Positions 33,826-42,785 of a DNA stretch of 64,000 nt are shown here, one piece after another; within the stretch, counting starts at the first letter, position 1, and the number at the start of each line of letters is the position of its first letter. The translations under genes and the position numbers were made by a program. Under the pieces are notes generated by a model. It did not search any database. It worked only from the letters and a program-made list of their open reading frames with translations, and had not been told where the DNA came from. The stretch is from Saccharothrix australiensis (GTDB lineage Bacteria; Actinomycetota; Actinomycetes; Mycobacteriales; Pseudonocardiaceae): assembly GCF_003634935.1 (NCBI RefSeq), contig NZ_RBXO01000001.1:4985501-5049500 (forward strand), read 5' to 3'.

Positions 33826-35463
33826 TCAGCGGGCCAGGATCGCGCGCAGCGCCCCGCCGAGCGCGGTGCCAGGGGCGTCGACGCCCGCCACCGCGCGCCA
33901 GCCGACGAACCCGTCCGGGCGCACGAGCAGCGCCCCGTCCGGCTTGATCCCGGCCAGCGCGGCCCACCGCTCCTCGGGGTCGACCAGGTCGCCGTCCGCG
34001 GCGACCCGGTACGCGGTCACCGGCACGCCCAGCTCGTCGGACACCTCACCGGCCGCGACCGACCACGCGCCGCCGGCCGGCCCGGCCAGCACCACGAACC
34101 CACCCGCCAGGTCGACCGTGGACACCCTGCGCCCGGACCGCTCGACCCACAGGTGGGGAACCCGGCTGCCGGGGTGGCCGTCGAGGTCGGCGGCGGCGTC
34201 GGCCGGCGACGGCAGGCCGCCGCGCGGGCCCACCACGGCCGTCGAGTCGTATTGGTAGCCCAGGGACACCACGAACGGGTCGGCCATGCCGATGCGCTCG
34301 CGCTCGGCCAGCGAGGACTTGAGGTCCCAGTGCAGCCGCGGGTTGCGCTGCACCAGCATCGCCTGCTCCACCGTGAACCTGGCCACCGGCAGCCGCTCGG
34401 CCTCGTAGGTGTCCAGCAGCGCCTGCCCGGCCCGGCCGCCCAGCACCAGCCCCAGTTTCCAGGCCAGGTTGTGCGCGTCGGCGATGCCGGTGTTGAGGCC
34501 GTACGCCCCGCTCGGCGGCATGACGTGCGCGGCGTCGCCGGCCAGGAACACCCGCCCGGCGCGCATGGCCCCGGCCACGGCGGCGGCGGGCTGCCACGGC
34601 ATGACCGCGAGGATCTCGGGGTCGAGCCCCGGCAGGCCGATCGCCTTGCGCACCTGCTCGGCGCACTTCTCCGGCGGGAAGTCCTCGGGGGTGAGGCCGC
34701 TGTCCGGCGGGCAGGAGATGTAGAAGACCCAGCGGTCGGTGTTGTTGATGGCCAGCAGCAGCCCGGTGGCCTCCGGGTGGTGCACCTCGCACACCACGAA
34801 CTCGTGCCCGCGCACCAGGTCGGAGAGGTCGGCGCGGAACAGCACGCTGATCATGGTGCCGCCGAGCGGTCCGGGCCCGTCGAACCCGAGCCCGAGCCGG
34901 GTCCGGATCGGGCTCGCCGCGCCGTCGGCGGCGACCACGTAGTCGGCCGCGAGCGTCGACACCCGCCCGGTCCGGGTGTCCGTCGCGGTGACGACCACGC
35001 GGTCGGGCCCGGCGTCGAGGGCGGTCGCCTCGGTGTCGAAGCGGATGTCGGCGCCGAGGGCGCGGGCCCGGTCGAGCAGCAGCGGTTCCAGCAGGTCCTG
35101 CGGGCAGATGCCGTCGGCGCCGCGGACCGGGCTCACCCGCCCGAGCGCGGCGCCGGAGCCGTCGGCCACCGGGACCATCCGACGCGCCGCGCCCAGGTCG
35201 GCGCCGGCGAGCTGCTCGACGACGACCTTGCCGCCGCTGCGCGCCATCGTGCTGCCCGCCGCGGCGACCGCCTCGTCGAGGCCGGCTTCGCGCAGCAGCT
35301 CACGGGTCCGCGGCGCGAGGCCGGTCGCCCGCGGGTACGGGGAGGTGCCGGATCGCCGTTCCAGGAGGACGGGCCGGAGGCCCTGCCGCGCCAGGAAGAG
35401 GGCGGCGGCCAGTCCGACGCTGCCGCCGCCGACGACCAGGACGGAGACTCGTTCTTGGGGCAC
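33826..35463 (-). CDS. FAD-dependent aromatic hydroxylase (PHBH type, long form)
   Basis: The 545-residue flavoprotein has GGGSVGLAAALFLARQG at the N-terminus, the DG motif in VVAADGAASPIRTRLG, the GDAAHVMPPSGAYGLNTGIADAHNLAWKL motif and a C-terminal thioredoxin-like domain of about 150 residues. This is the layout of PgaE, RdmE and tetracycline-pathway hydroxylases (OxyS/OxyE type). It is the last gene of the minimal-PKS operon. The GTG start follows GGAAAGGACAACC. It probably hydroxylates the polyketide core. Confidence 0.88.
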   Translation of the reverse strand: MPQERVSVLVVGGGSVGLAAALFLARQGLRPVLLERRSGTSPYPRATGLAPRTRELLREAGLDEAVAAAGSTMARSGGKVVVEQLAGADLGAARRMVPVADGSGAALGRVSPVRGADGICPQDLLEPLLLDRARALGADIRFDTEATALDAGPDRVVVTATDTRTGRVSTLAADYVVAADGAASPIRTRLGLGFDGPGPLGGTMISVLFRADLSDLVRGHEFVVCEVHHPEATGLLLAINNTDRWVFYISCPPDSGLTPEDFPPEKCAEQVRKAIGLPGLDPEILAVMPWQPAAAVAGAMRAGRVFLAGDAAHVMPPSGAYGLNTGIADAHNLAWKLGLVLGGRAGQALLDTYEAERLPVARFTVEQAMLVQRNPRLHWDLKSSLAERERIGMADPFVVSLGYQYDSTAVVGPRGGLPSPADAAADLDGHPGSRVPHLWVERSGRRVSTVDLAGGFVVLAGPAGGAWSVAAGEVSDELGVPVTAYRVAADGDLVDPEERWAALAGIKPDGALLVRPDGFVGWRAVAGVDAPGTALGGALRAILAR

Positions 35464-35496
35464 GGTTGTCCTTTCCAGGGTCCGGTGTGGTTCGGT

Positions 35497-35754
35497 TCAG
35501 GCCGTTCCGGCCCGCCGGGCGGCGACGAGCGCGACGAACTCCGCCGGCCGCCGCACCCCCGCGATGTCCTCCTCGGGCAGCGCCACGCCGAACTCGCGGC
35601 CGATGGCGGCGGCGGTCTCCAGGATCGCCAGCGAGTCGTAACCGAGGTCGGCGAAGTCGGTCTCGCCGACGTCACCGCCGAGGTCGACGGCCTCGTCCTC
35701 GCCGGCGCACTCGCGCATGATCCGCAGCAGGTCGGCCATCGTGAAGTCCTTCAT
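35497..35754 (-). CDS. Type II PKS acyl carrier protein
   Basis: An 85-residue ACP with the phosphopantetheine-attachment motif LGYDSLAILETAA (Ser in the middle), a short acidic helix I and a C-terminal PAEFVALVA helix. It carries the growing poly-beta-ketone on the KS-alpha/KS-beta heterodimer. Its ATG overlaps the KS-beta stop (ATGA), the classic arrangement KS-alpha, KS-beta, ACP, so their ratio is translationally coupled. Confidence 0.93.
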   Translation of the reverse strand: MKDFTMADLLRIMRECAGEDEAVDLGGDVGETDFADLGYDSLAILETAAAIGREFGVALPEEDIAGVRRPAEFVALVAARRAGTA

Positions 35755-36998
35755 CGTCCTTCCCTCCCGTCCATCGGGCCGCGGAGCACCACCGCGGCGT
35801 TGAACCCGCCGTGACCGCGGGCCAGCACGAGCGCGGCGTCGCCGCGCAGCGGTCGCGGCCGGCCGGTGACCAGGTCGAGGGCGAGACCGGGCTCGGCGCC
35901 GGGCACCGCCGTCGGCGGGATCACCCCTTCCCGCAGCGCCATCAGCGCGGTGGCCACGTCCAGCGACGCGGCGCCGGAGTAGAGCCGGCCGGTCAGCGCC
36001 TTCGGCGCGGTCACCGGGACACCGCGGGGCCCGAACAGCGAGCCGATCGCCTCCGCCTCCGCGCGGTCCAGCTCCGGGGTGCCCGCCGCGTCGGCGAAGA
36101 CCACCGCGATGTCCGCCGCCGACAGCCCGGCGTCGGCCAGCGCGCGCTCGACGGCCCGGACCAGCGTCGGCGGACGCCCCGACCCCGGCGGCGGGTCGAA
36201 GGTCGCGCCGTACCCGGCCACGGTCCCGTAGACCCGCGCGCCGCGCGCCCGCGCGCGTTCGGCGTCCTCCACGAGGAGGATCGCCCCGCCCTCCCCCGGC
36301 ACGTGCCCGGCCGCCTCCGCCGTGAACGGCAGGTACGCCCGCGCCGGGTCGTCCGCGCGGCTCACCCGGCCGGTCGCCAGCTGCGCGGCCAGGCCGTAGG
36401 GGCACAGCGACGCGTCCATCCCGCCGGTCAGCGCCGCCACGAGGCCCTTGCGCACCTTGCGCCGCGCCTGCGCCACGGCGTCCAGGCCACCCGCCTGCTC
36501 GGTGACGAACACCCCGGTGGGCCCGCGCAGGCCGTGGCGGATGGAGAGCTGCCCCGAGTTGACGGCGTAGAACCACGCGAACGACATGTAGGCGCTCACG
36601 TGCGTCGGGCCCTTGCTCCACAGCTTCTCCAGCTCCCGCTGGCCGTACTCGAAGCCGCCGGACGCGCTGGCCGTGATGACGCCCAGCGAGAAGGGGTCCA
36701 GCTCCGCGGTGTCCAGCTCCGCGTCGGCCAGCGCCCACACCGAGGCCGCGAGCGCGAACTGGGTCATCCGGTCGGTCTGCGGCAGGAGCCGGCCCGGCAC
36801 GTCCGCACCAGGGTCGAACCCCGCGACCTCCCCCGCCAGCGTGCTGGGGTACGGCGTGGGGTCGAACCGGGTGATCCGCCCGATGGCGCGGCGGCCGGCC
36901 AGCGTGGCGGCCCAGTGCGCCGCCAGACCGACCCCGGTGGGCGCCACCACGCCGATCCCGGTCACCGCGACCTCGGCGGCGCGCACGGCCGCGGTCAC
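35751..36998 (-). CDS. Type II PKS ketosynthase beta / chain length factor
   Basis: A 415-residue ketosynthase homologue in which the active-site Cys is replaced by Gln in [14 protein letters not shown]. This marks the chain-length factor that decarboxylates malonyl-ACP and sets the chain length with KS-alpha. Other family blocks are kept ([27 protein letters not shown]). Starts with GTG overlapping the KS-alpha stop (GTGA). Chain length (18, 20 or more carbons) is not determined here. Confidence 0.93.
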   Translation of the reverse strand: MTAAVRAAEVAVTGIGVVAPTGVGLAAHWAATLAGRRAIGRITRFDPTPYPSTLAGEVAGFDPGADVPGRLLPQTDRMTQFALAASVWALADAELDTAELDPFSLGVITASASGGFEYGQRELEKLWSKGPTHVSAYMSFAWFYAVNSGQLSIRHGLRGPTGVFVTEQAGGLDAVAQARRKVRKGLVAALTGGMDASLCPYGLAAQLATGRVSRADDPARAYLPFTAEAAGHVPGEGGAILLVEDAERARARGARVYGTVAGYGATFDPPPGSGRPPTLVRAVERALADAGLSAADIAVVFADAAGTPELDRAEAEAIGSLFGPRGVPVTAPKALTGRLYSGAASLDVATALMALREGVIPPTAVPGAEPGLALDLVTGRPRPLRGDAALVLARGHGGFNAAVVLRGPMDGREGR

Positions 36999-38269
36999 GC
37001 CACCGCTCCCTCGGCCCTGGTGAGCACCATCGCGCTCTGGAAACCCCCGAACCCGCTGCCCACGGTGAGGGCGACGTCGACGCGCCGCTCACGGGCGGTG
37101 AGCGGCACGTAGTCCAGGTCCAGCTCGGGGTCGGGCTCGGTCAGGTTGGCCGTCGGCGGCACCACGCCGTGCTCGACGGCGAGCGCGCACGCGGCGACCT
37201 CGATCGCGCCGATGGCGCCCAGCGAGTGGCCGATCATCGACTTGATCGAGCTGACCGGCACGTGGTGGGCGTGCTCGCCCAGGCTGCGCTTGAGCGCGCT
37301 GGTCTCGTGGCGGTCGTTCTGCTTGGTCGCGGTGCCGTGTGCGTTGACGTAGTCGACCGCGGTCGGGTCGAGCCGGGCCTCGTCGAGCGCGCCGGTGACC
37401 GCCGCGGCCAGCTCCAGGCCGTCCGGGCGCAACCCGGTCATGTGGTACGCGTTGCTGCGGTTGGCGAACCCCGCGACCTCGCCGTAGACGTGCGCGCCGC
37501 GGCGGAGCGCACCCCGGAGCTCCTCCAGCACCAGGACGGCGGCGCCCTCGCCGAGGACGAACCCGTTGCGGGTGCGGTCGAACGGCCGCGACGCGCGCGC
37601 CGGGTCGTCGTTGAGCCGCGAGGTGGCCCGGATCGCGTCGAAGCACGCCACCGTGATCGGCGAGATCGGCGCGTCGGACCCGCCGGCGACCATCACGTCC
37701 ACGCTGCCCTCGCGGATCAGCTCGCACGCGTAGCCGATCGCGTCGATCCCGGACGTGCAGCCCGCCGAGAGCACCGTCGCGGGTCCCTCGGCGCCGGCGA
37801 GCCAGGCCAGCTCGGCGGCCATCGAGCTGGGCACCATGTAGTCGTAGAGGTGCGGCACGCCGTAGGTGTGGTCGACCAGCCAGTCCCGTCCGGCGTCGCT
37901 GAGGGTCACGTACTCCTCCTCTAGCCGCTGGGTGCAGCCCACGGCGCTGCCGATGCTCACCCCGACCCGGTCCGCGTGCGCGCGGTCCGGTTCCAGGCCG
38001 CTGTCGGCGAGCGCCTCCCGCGCCGCCACCACCGCGAACTGGGCGACCCGGTCCAGGCGTCGGACCTCACGCGGGGTCAGGCCCTCGCCCGCCGGGTCGA
38101 AGTCGCACTCGGCCGCCACCCTGGAGCGGAACGGCGTCGGGTCGAACGCGGTGATCAGCCTGGTCGCCGGCGTCCCCGAGGTGATCCGCTCCCAGAACGC
38201 CTTCGTGCCGACGCCGCCGGGTGCCACGACGCCGATGCCGGTTATCGCGACGCGACGCTCATGCACCAC
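36995..38269 (-). CDS. Type II PKS ketosynthase alpha
   Basis: A 424-residue beta-ketoacyl synthase with the catalytic Cys in [14 protein letters not shown] and the two His of the catalytic triad in [12 protein letters not shown] and [12 protein letters not shown]. It condenses malonyl units on the ACP. Two GTG codons in tandem (38269 and 38266) follow AGGAGGCCGTC; either can start. It sits downstream of the O-methyltransferase gene with a 37-bp gap in the minimal-PKS operon. Confidence 0.93.
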   Translation of the reverse strand: MVHERRVAITGIGVVAPGGVGTKAFWERITSGTPATRLITAFDPTPFRSRVAAECDFDPAGEGLTPREVRRLDRVAQFAVVAAREALADSGLEPDRAHADRVGVSIGSAVGCTQRLEEEYVTLSDAGRDWLVDHTYGVPHLYDYMVPSSMAAELAWLAGAEGPATVLSAGCTSGIDAIGYACELIREGSVDVMVAGGSDAPISPITVACFDAIRATSRLNDDPARASRPFDRTRNGFVLGEGAAVLVLEELRGALRRGAHVYGEVAGFANRSNAYHMTGLRPDGLELAAAVTGALDEARLDPTAVDYVNAHGTATKQNDRHETSALKRSLGEHAHHVPVSSIKSMIGHSLGAIGAIEVAACALAVEHGVVPPTANLTEPDPELDLDYVPLTARERRVDVALTVGSGFGGFQSAMVLTRAEGAVA

Positions 38270-38306
38270 GACGGCCTCCTGTCGGCCGGGTTGCGGTTCT
38301 CATCGG

Positions 38307-39380
38307 CTACCCCTCGCTCTCCGCGGTGACCGCCTCGACGAGGCTGGTCGAGACGACACCGGTCCAGGCCGGCCGGATCGGGATGAACCGGGTCGCGCGC
38401 AACCCGGCCCGCGCCAGCAGGTCGCGGTACTCGGCCTCGGTCCGCTCGCGTCCCCCGATGCTGCTGAGCAGCATCATCACGTCGCTGCGCGCGGCGATGC
38501 GGTCGGCGACCGCCGGCCGCGCCGTCTCGCCGAGGACGGTTTCGACGACCAGCAGCCTCGCGCCGGGCTTCATGGCCTCGCGGACCTTGACCAGCAGGTC
38601 CACCGCCCGCTCGTCGTTCCAGTCGTGCAGGACGCTCTTGAGCAGGTAGAGGTCGGCTCCGGCGGGCACCGACCGGAAGAAGTCGCCGATGACGGTCTCG
38701 CAGCGGTCGGCCACCCCGGCCTCGGCGAGCGAGGCCCGCGCGATGTCCATGATGAACGCCTGCTCCAGCAGGGTGCCGCGCACGTCGGGGTTGGCGTCGA
38801 GGATCGCCGCCAGCAGCGCGCCCTGCCCGCCGCCGACGTCCACGACCGTGCCGACGCCGCCGAAGTCGTACGCCGCGGTGATCGCGCCGACGGTGTAGCG
38901 CGAGAAGAACGCCAGCGACTCGTGCAGCAGGGCGATGACCTCCGGCGGCGGCTCGTGGAACACCTCGGAACCCTTGTGCTCCACCACGGAGCGGCCGGTG
39001 CGGACGGCGTCGCCGAGGCTGCCCCAGCGCTCCTGGTGGCCGGGGCTGGCCATGGTCATCGCCACGGCGTGCAGCGAGTCCGGCCGGTCCCGCGCCAGGT
39101 GCTCGCCGACCGGGGTCAGCGCGAACACCTCCGGCTCGGGCTCGGTCAGCACACCGGAGCTGACCAGCAGCCGCGCCAGGCGCAGCAGCGCCGTCCGGTC
39201 GGCGCCGGTCTCGCGCGCCAGGTCGCCGACGCCGCGCGGGCCGCCCGCCAGCAGGTCGCCGAGGCCCAGCCGCGCGGCGACGTGCACCGCGCTCGACCCG
39301 TGGTGACCGGTGATCAGTTCGAACAGCCGTGCCGCCGCGGCCGGGGTGTCGCTCCCCGGCGCGTCCTCCACCAGGACCAT
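38307..39380 (-). CDS. O-methyltransferase, SAM-dependent (AcmB/TcmN-C-terminal type)
   Basis: The 357-residue protein has an N-terminal helical dimerisation domain with a winged-helix fold (about 1 to 110) and a Rossmann SAM domain: VVDVGGGQGALLAAI is motif I, and the catalytic His occurs in KSVLHDWNDE. It methylates a phenolic hydroxyl of the polyketide. It is paralogous to the gene at 41520-42581 (shared LVSSGVL.EPE phrase). It is part of the minimal-PKS operon. Confidence 0.87.
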   Translation of the reverse strand: MVLVEDAPGSDTPAAAARLFELITGHHGSSAVHVAARLGLGDLLAGGPRGVGDLARETGADRTALLRLARLLVSSGVLTEPEPEVFALTPVGEHLARDRPDSLHAVAMTMASPGHQERWGSLGDAVRTGRSVVEHKGSEVFHEPPPEVIALLHESLAFFSRYTVGAITAAYDFGGVGTVVDVGGGQGALLAAILDANPDVRGTLLEQAFIMDIARASLAEAGVADRCETVIGDFFRSVPAGADLYLLKSVLHDWNDERAVDLLVKVREAMKPGARLLVVETVLGETARPAVADRIAARSDVMMLLSSIGGRERTEAEYRDLLARAGLRATRFIPIRPAWTGVVSTSLVEAVTAESEG

Positions 39381-39410
39381 CGCGGCCCTCCTCCCAAGCT
39401 CGGGTGCGTG

Positions 39411-39797
39411 TCACAGGTTCCTGGCGTTCGGCGGGTCGTACCGGTCGCCGTCGATGCCCCAGCCGATGATGCGGCGCGGCGTGACGCGGATCTTCGGCGC
39501 GTCGGTGTCGGCGTCGGCGGTCACCGCGGACCCGCGGACCTCGATGCCGCGCGGGCTCCACGGGTCGACCGAGGCGAGGTCGTCGACGACCAGCGCGGCC
39601 TCGCCGGTCGCCTCGACGTCCCGCCACTTCTTGCTGCGGCGCATCACGTCGGGGTAGCCGGTGATGTCGACCGTGCCCAGCTCGTCGTTGATCTCGAACG
39701 CGACGGGGATGACGTGCAGCCGTCCCAGGGCGTCCGCGGTGGCCAGCCGGCACAGCCGCTGGCTCGCCAGGAACTTCAGCTCCTTCTCGGTGAACAT
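39411..39797 (-). CDS. PPOX-fold (pyridoxamine-phosphate oxidase-like) F420/flavin protein
   Basis: The 128-residue protein begins MFTEKELKFLASQRLCRLAT, followed by GRLHVIPVAFE, typical of the split-barrel PPOX class F420-dependent oxidoreductases. Members in tetracycline pathways (OxyR type) reduce a late double bond with F420H2. Its position between two O-methyltransferases and FAD hydroxylases fits a late reduction step. Whether it uses F420 or FMN cannot be read from the sequence. Confidence 0.78.
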   Translation of the reverse strand: MFTEKELKFLASQRLCRLATADALGRLHVIPVAFEINDELGTVDITGYPDVMRRSKKWRDVEATGEAALVVDDLASVDPWSPRGIEVRGSAVTADADTDAPKIRVTPRRIIGWGIDGDRYDPPNARNL

Positions 39798-39810
39798 CGC
39801 CGCTCCCCGC

Positions 39811-41451
39811 TCAGCCGCGCCGCAGCAGGGTGGTGACCAGCTCCGTGAGCAGGGCCCGGTGGTCGGCGTGCCCGGACGGGCTGCGCCACGCGACGAAGTT
39901 GTCCGGCCGCACCAGCAGCGCCCCCGTCGGCGTGATGCCGGCCAGCGCGGCGAACGTCCCGTCGGGGTCGTCCACCTCGGCGCCCGGCCCGATCCGGTGG
40001 GCGGTGAGCGGCAGCCCCGTCGCCTCGGCGACGGCCTCGGCCGCCGCCACCCAGCCCTGCCCCTCCGCCCCGGCCAGCACGGCGAAGCCGCTGCCCGCGA
40101 GGTCCAGGGTGGACACGCGCTCGCCCTTGCGCTCCACCCAGGCGTGCGGTACCCGGCTGCCCGGCGAGCCGTCCAGGTTGGCCTCGACGTCCTCGATCGA
40201 CGGCAACTCGGCCCGCGCGCCGACGATCGCGCCGTCGGTGTACTGGAAGCCGAACCCGGTCACCAGCGGCGCGGCGATCTTGAGCTGCGCCTTCTCCTTC
40301 TCGGCCTCGGGGCTGTTGTCCCAGTGCAGCTCCATGTAGCGGAACCGCAGCTTCGCCTGCTCGCAGGTGAACCGGGCGATGGGCAACCGCTCCTGCTCGT
40401 AGGTGTCGAGCAGTCCCTCGCCCGCCTGCCCGTTCAGCACCATGCCGAGCTTCCAGGCGAGGTTGTAGGCGTCCGAGATGCCGGTGCTCATGCCGAAGGC
40501 GGACACCGGCGGGATGGTGTGCGCCGCGTCGCCGCCGATGAGCACCCGGCCCTTGCGCAGGTTGTCCGCCACCAGCGAGGACATCTGCCACTGGAGCCGG
40601 CGCAGGATGCGCACCTCCAGGTCGGGTATGCCGACGGCCTTGCGGATCAGCTCCTGGCAGCGCTCGACCGGGTAGTCGGCCAACGACTCCTTCGAGTCGT
40701 CGATGGTGACGTGGAAGACCCAGCGCTTCCGGTTGTCGATGGTGAGCAGCAGCCCCTCGAAGCCGTCGCCGCGTACCTCGCAGAACGCGAACTCGTTGCC
40801 GCGCACCACGTCTTCCAGGTCGGCCTCGAACAGCATGTTGATCATCGGGTCGCCCAGCTTGGGCAGCCCGCTCATGGTGAACCCGACGGCCTCGCGCACC
40901 TTGCTGGATGCGCCGTCGGTGCCCACCAGGTACCGCGCGCGGATGGTGCGGCGCTCGCCGGTGGCGGTGTCGCGCACGACGGCGGTGACGCCGTCGGCGT
41001 CCTGTTCCAGCGACTCGAACTCCGCGTTGAAGCGGACCTCGACCCCGCGCTCGGCCGACGCGGCCACGAGCATCCGGTCGATCTGGTCCTGCGAGCACGG
41101 GCCGATGTCGGTGGGGCTGATCCGCCGCGTGGTCTCCAGCACGGCCTCGGGCGGCGTCGGGAACCGGGGCACCTCGGCCAGGTCCGCGCTCACCAGCGAG
41201 GGCGACACGTTGATCTTGCTCATGCTCGGGGCGAGGGCGCGGCTCGCTTCGCGCATCGCCTCCTCCAGGCCCATCGCCCGGAAGAACTCCCTGGCGGGCG
41301 GCTGCACGCCGGTGGCCCGCGGGTGGATCGACGGTTCGTCGCGGCGCTCGACCACCAGGGCCTGCACACCCTGCCGGGCCAGGGCGACCCCGGTCGCCAA
41401 CCCGACCGTGCCACCGCCGACGATGAGGACCGGAACGTGCTCCTGCGCCAT
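39811..41451 (-). CDS. FAD-dependent aromatic hydroxylase (PHBH type, long form)
   Basis: A 546-residue hydroxylase with GGGTVGLATGVALARQG, TGVQPPAREFF, GTDGASSKVREAVG, and GDAAHTIPPVSAFGMSTGISDAYNLAWKL, then a thioredoxin-like C-terminal domain with the DGSPGSRVPHAWVERKGER phrase. It is of the same length as, and strongly similar to, the plus-strand gene at 42786-44426 and probably arose by duplication. The ATG at 41451 is chosen because it starts the Rossmann fold; the longer upstream extension is low-complexity. It likely hydroxylates or oxidises the core. Confidence 0.88.
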   Translation of the reverse strand: MAQEHVPVLIVGGGTVGLATGVALARQGVQALVVERRDEPSIHPRATGVQPPAREFFRAMGLEEAMREASRALAPSMSKINVSPSLVSADLAEVPRFPTPPEAVLETTRRISPTDIGPCSQDQIDRMLVAASAERGVEVRFNAEFESLEQDADGVTAVVRDTATGERRTIRARYLVGTDGASSKVREAVGFTMSGLPKLGDPMINMLFEADLEDVVRGNEFAFCEVRGDGFEGLLLTIDNRKRWVFHVTIDDSKESLADYPVERCQELIRKAVGIPDLEVRILRRLQWQMSSLVADNLRKGRVLIGGDAAHTIPPVSAFGMSTGISDAYNLAWKLGMVLNGQAGEGLLDTYEQERLPIARFTCEQAKLRFRYMELHWDNSPEAEKEKAQLKIAAPLVTGFGFQYTDGAIVGARAELPSIEDVEANLDGSPGSRVPHAWVERKGERVSTLDLAGSGFAVLAGAEGQGWVAAAEAVAEATGLPLTAHRIGPGAEVDDPDGTFAALAGITPTGALLVRPDNFVAWRSPSGHADHRALLTELVTTLLRRG

Positions 41452-41519
41452 GTCAAGCCTCTCTGCGCTGGTCCGGCGCGTGCCGGGCCGGGATGGGTCG
41501 TGCCGGGGAGGGGTGCCGG

Positions 41520-42581
41520 TCATCGGTGGGTGGCTTCGACGATGCTGCTGCTGCGGATACCGCTCCACGCGGGCCGGATCCGCAGCACCCGGTCCAGGGT
41601 GAAGCCGGCCTTGTCCACCAGTTGCTCGAAGTCGTCCGCGCCGCGTTCGCGGGCGGCCATGTTGACCATCATGTTCACGTCGCTGCGCGCGGCGATCTTC
41701 GAGGCGAGCGAGTCGTCGAACCGGTCCGGGTACAGGGTTTCGACGATGAGCAGCTTGCCGCCGGGGCGCATCGCCGCGTGCACGTTGGACAGGATCTCCA
41801 CGCCGCGCCGGTCGTCCCAGTCGTGGATGACGTTGTTGAGCAGGTAGGCGTCGCCGCCACCGGGCACCGACTGGAAGAAGTCGCCACCGACCACCTCGCA
41901 CCGGTCGGCGACCGGCTCACCGGCGATCCGCCGCTTCGCGCGGTGCGCCATGTACGGCGTGTCGAACAGCACCCCGCGCAGTCGCGGGTACTCGGCGAGG
42001 ATCGTCGAGAGCATGATCCCCTCGCCGCCACCGACCTCGACGAGCGTGCCGAAGCGCGAGAAGTCGTAGGACTTCGCGACCGACTCGGCGCTGTGGCTGA
42101 CGAAGAAGGTCATCACCTGGCCGACGAGCTTGACGATGTGCGGCGGCAGCTGCTTGAACGGGTCGTCCAGGTGCTCCTCCTCCACCGCCGAGCGCCCGGT
42201 GCGCACGACGTCGCCCAACTGGCCCCAGCGCTGCTGGTGGCGCGGGTTCGCCATCATCAGCGCGACGGCGTTCATCGAGTCCTCGTGGTCGGTCCGCAGC
42301 AGCTGCCCCAGCTCCGTCAGCGCGAACACGCCCGCTTCCGGTTCCGCCAGCACACCGGAGCTGACCAGCAGCCGCAGCAGCCGGCGCAGTGAGGGTGCGT
42401 CGGTACCCGTCTCACGGGCCAGCCCGGTCGCGTCCCGCGGGCCGGCGGCCAGGTGGTCGGCCACGCCCAGCTGCGCCGCGACGAAGATCGCGCTCGACGT
42501 GTGGTGCGCGGTGATCAGCTCGAACAGCTCGACCGCCGTCGTGGGGGCGTCGACCCCGCCGGACACCTCTACCAAAGCCAT
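41520..42581 (-). CDS. O-methyltransferase, SAM-dependent (AcmB type)
   Basis: The 353-residue methyltransferase has motif I in LVEVGGGEGIMLSTI and the catalytic His in NNVIHDWDDRRG. The N-terminal helical part (SSAIFVAAQLGVADHLAAG) is conserved with the second O-methyltransferase at 38307. I choose the ATG at 42581, with GTGAGGAG about 8 bases upstream, over a GTG at 42596 that lacks a good site. It is the first gene of the minimal-PKS operon and lies divergent from a FAD hydroxylase. Confidence 0.85.
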   Translation of the reverse strand: MALVEVSGGVDAPTTAVELFELITAHHTSSAIFVAAQLGVADHLAAGPRDATGLARETGTDAPSLRRLLRLLVSSGVLAEPEAGVFALTELGQLLRTDHEDSMNAVALMMANPRHQQRWGQLGDVVRTGRSAVEEEHLDDPFKQLPPHIVKLVGQVMTFFVSHSAESVAKSYDFSRFGTLVEVGGGEGIMLSTILAEYPRLRGVLFDTPYMAHRAKRRIAGEPVADRCEVVGGDFFQSVPGGGDAYLLNNVIHDWDDRRGVEILSNVHAAMRPGGKLLIVETLYPDRFDDSLASKIAARSDVNMMVNMAARERGADDFEQLVDKAGFTLDRVLRIRPAWSGIRSSSIVEATHR

Positions 42582-42630
42582 GGAGGCACTCCTCACTTCC
42601 TGGTCGGGACGCCGCCACTGTGCGGAGCGC

Positions 42631-42648
42631 GACTAGACCAAGCCTCGA
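42631..42648 (-). promoter_or_regulatory. Candidate SARP box upstream of the minimal-PKS operon
   Basis: On the minus strand TCGAGGC (42648-42642), four bases, then TCTAGTC (42637-42631) gives the 11-bp heptamer period of SARP sites. A CACAGT hexamer lies 8 bases after the second repeat, as a possible -10. The predicted transcript start is about 30 bp before the ATG at 42581. Confidence 0.5.
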
Positions 42649-42785
42649 ACCGCGCTTGAGAGCGCCCTTCGAGCCCGCGTGGATCTGGTGTCAAGGAAGC
42701 CGGGCGACAGTGCGGTGCACACCACCTCCAAGGAATCGTGCACGGGCTCTCCGCACCCGGTCGTCCAGTCTCGAAAGGCGCCAGC

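Noticed and set aside
41452-41901. Longer N-terminus for the FAD hydroxylase at 39811
   Set aside because: The extra frame overlaps the preceding O-methyltransferase gene in a different frame and is Arg/Pro-rich; the Rossmann fold starts at 41451.
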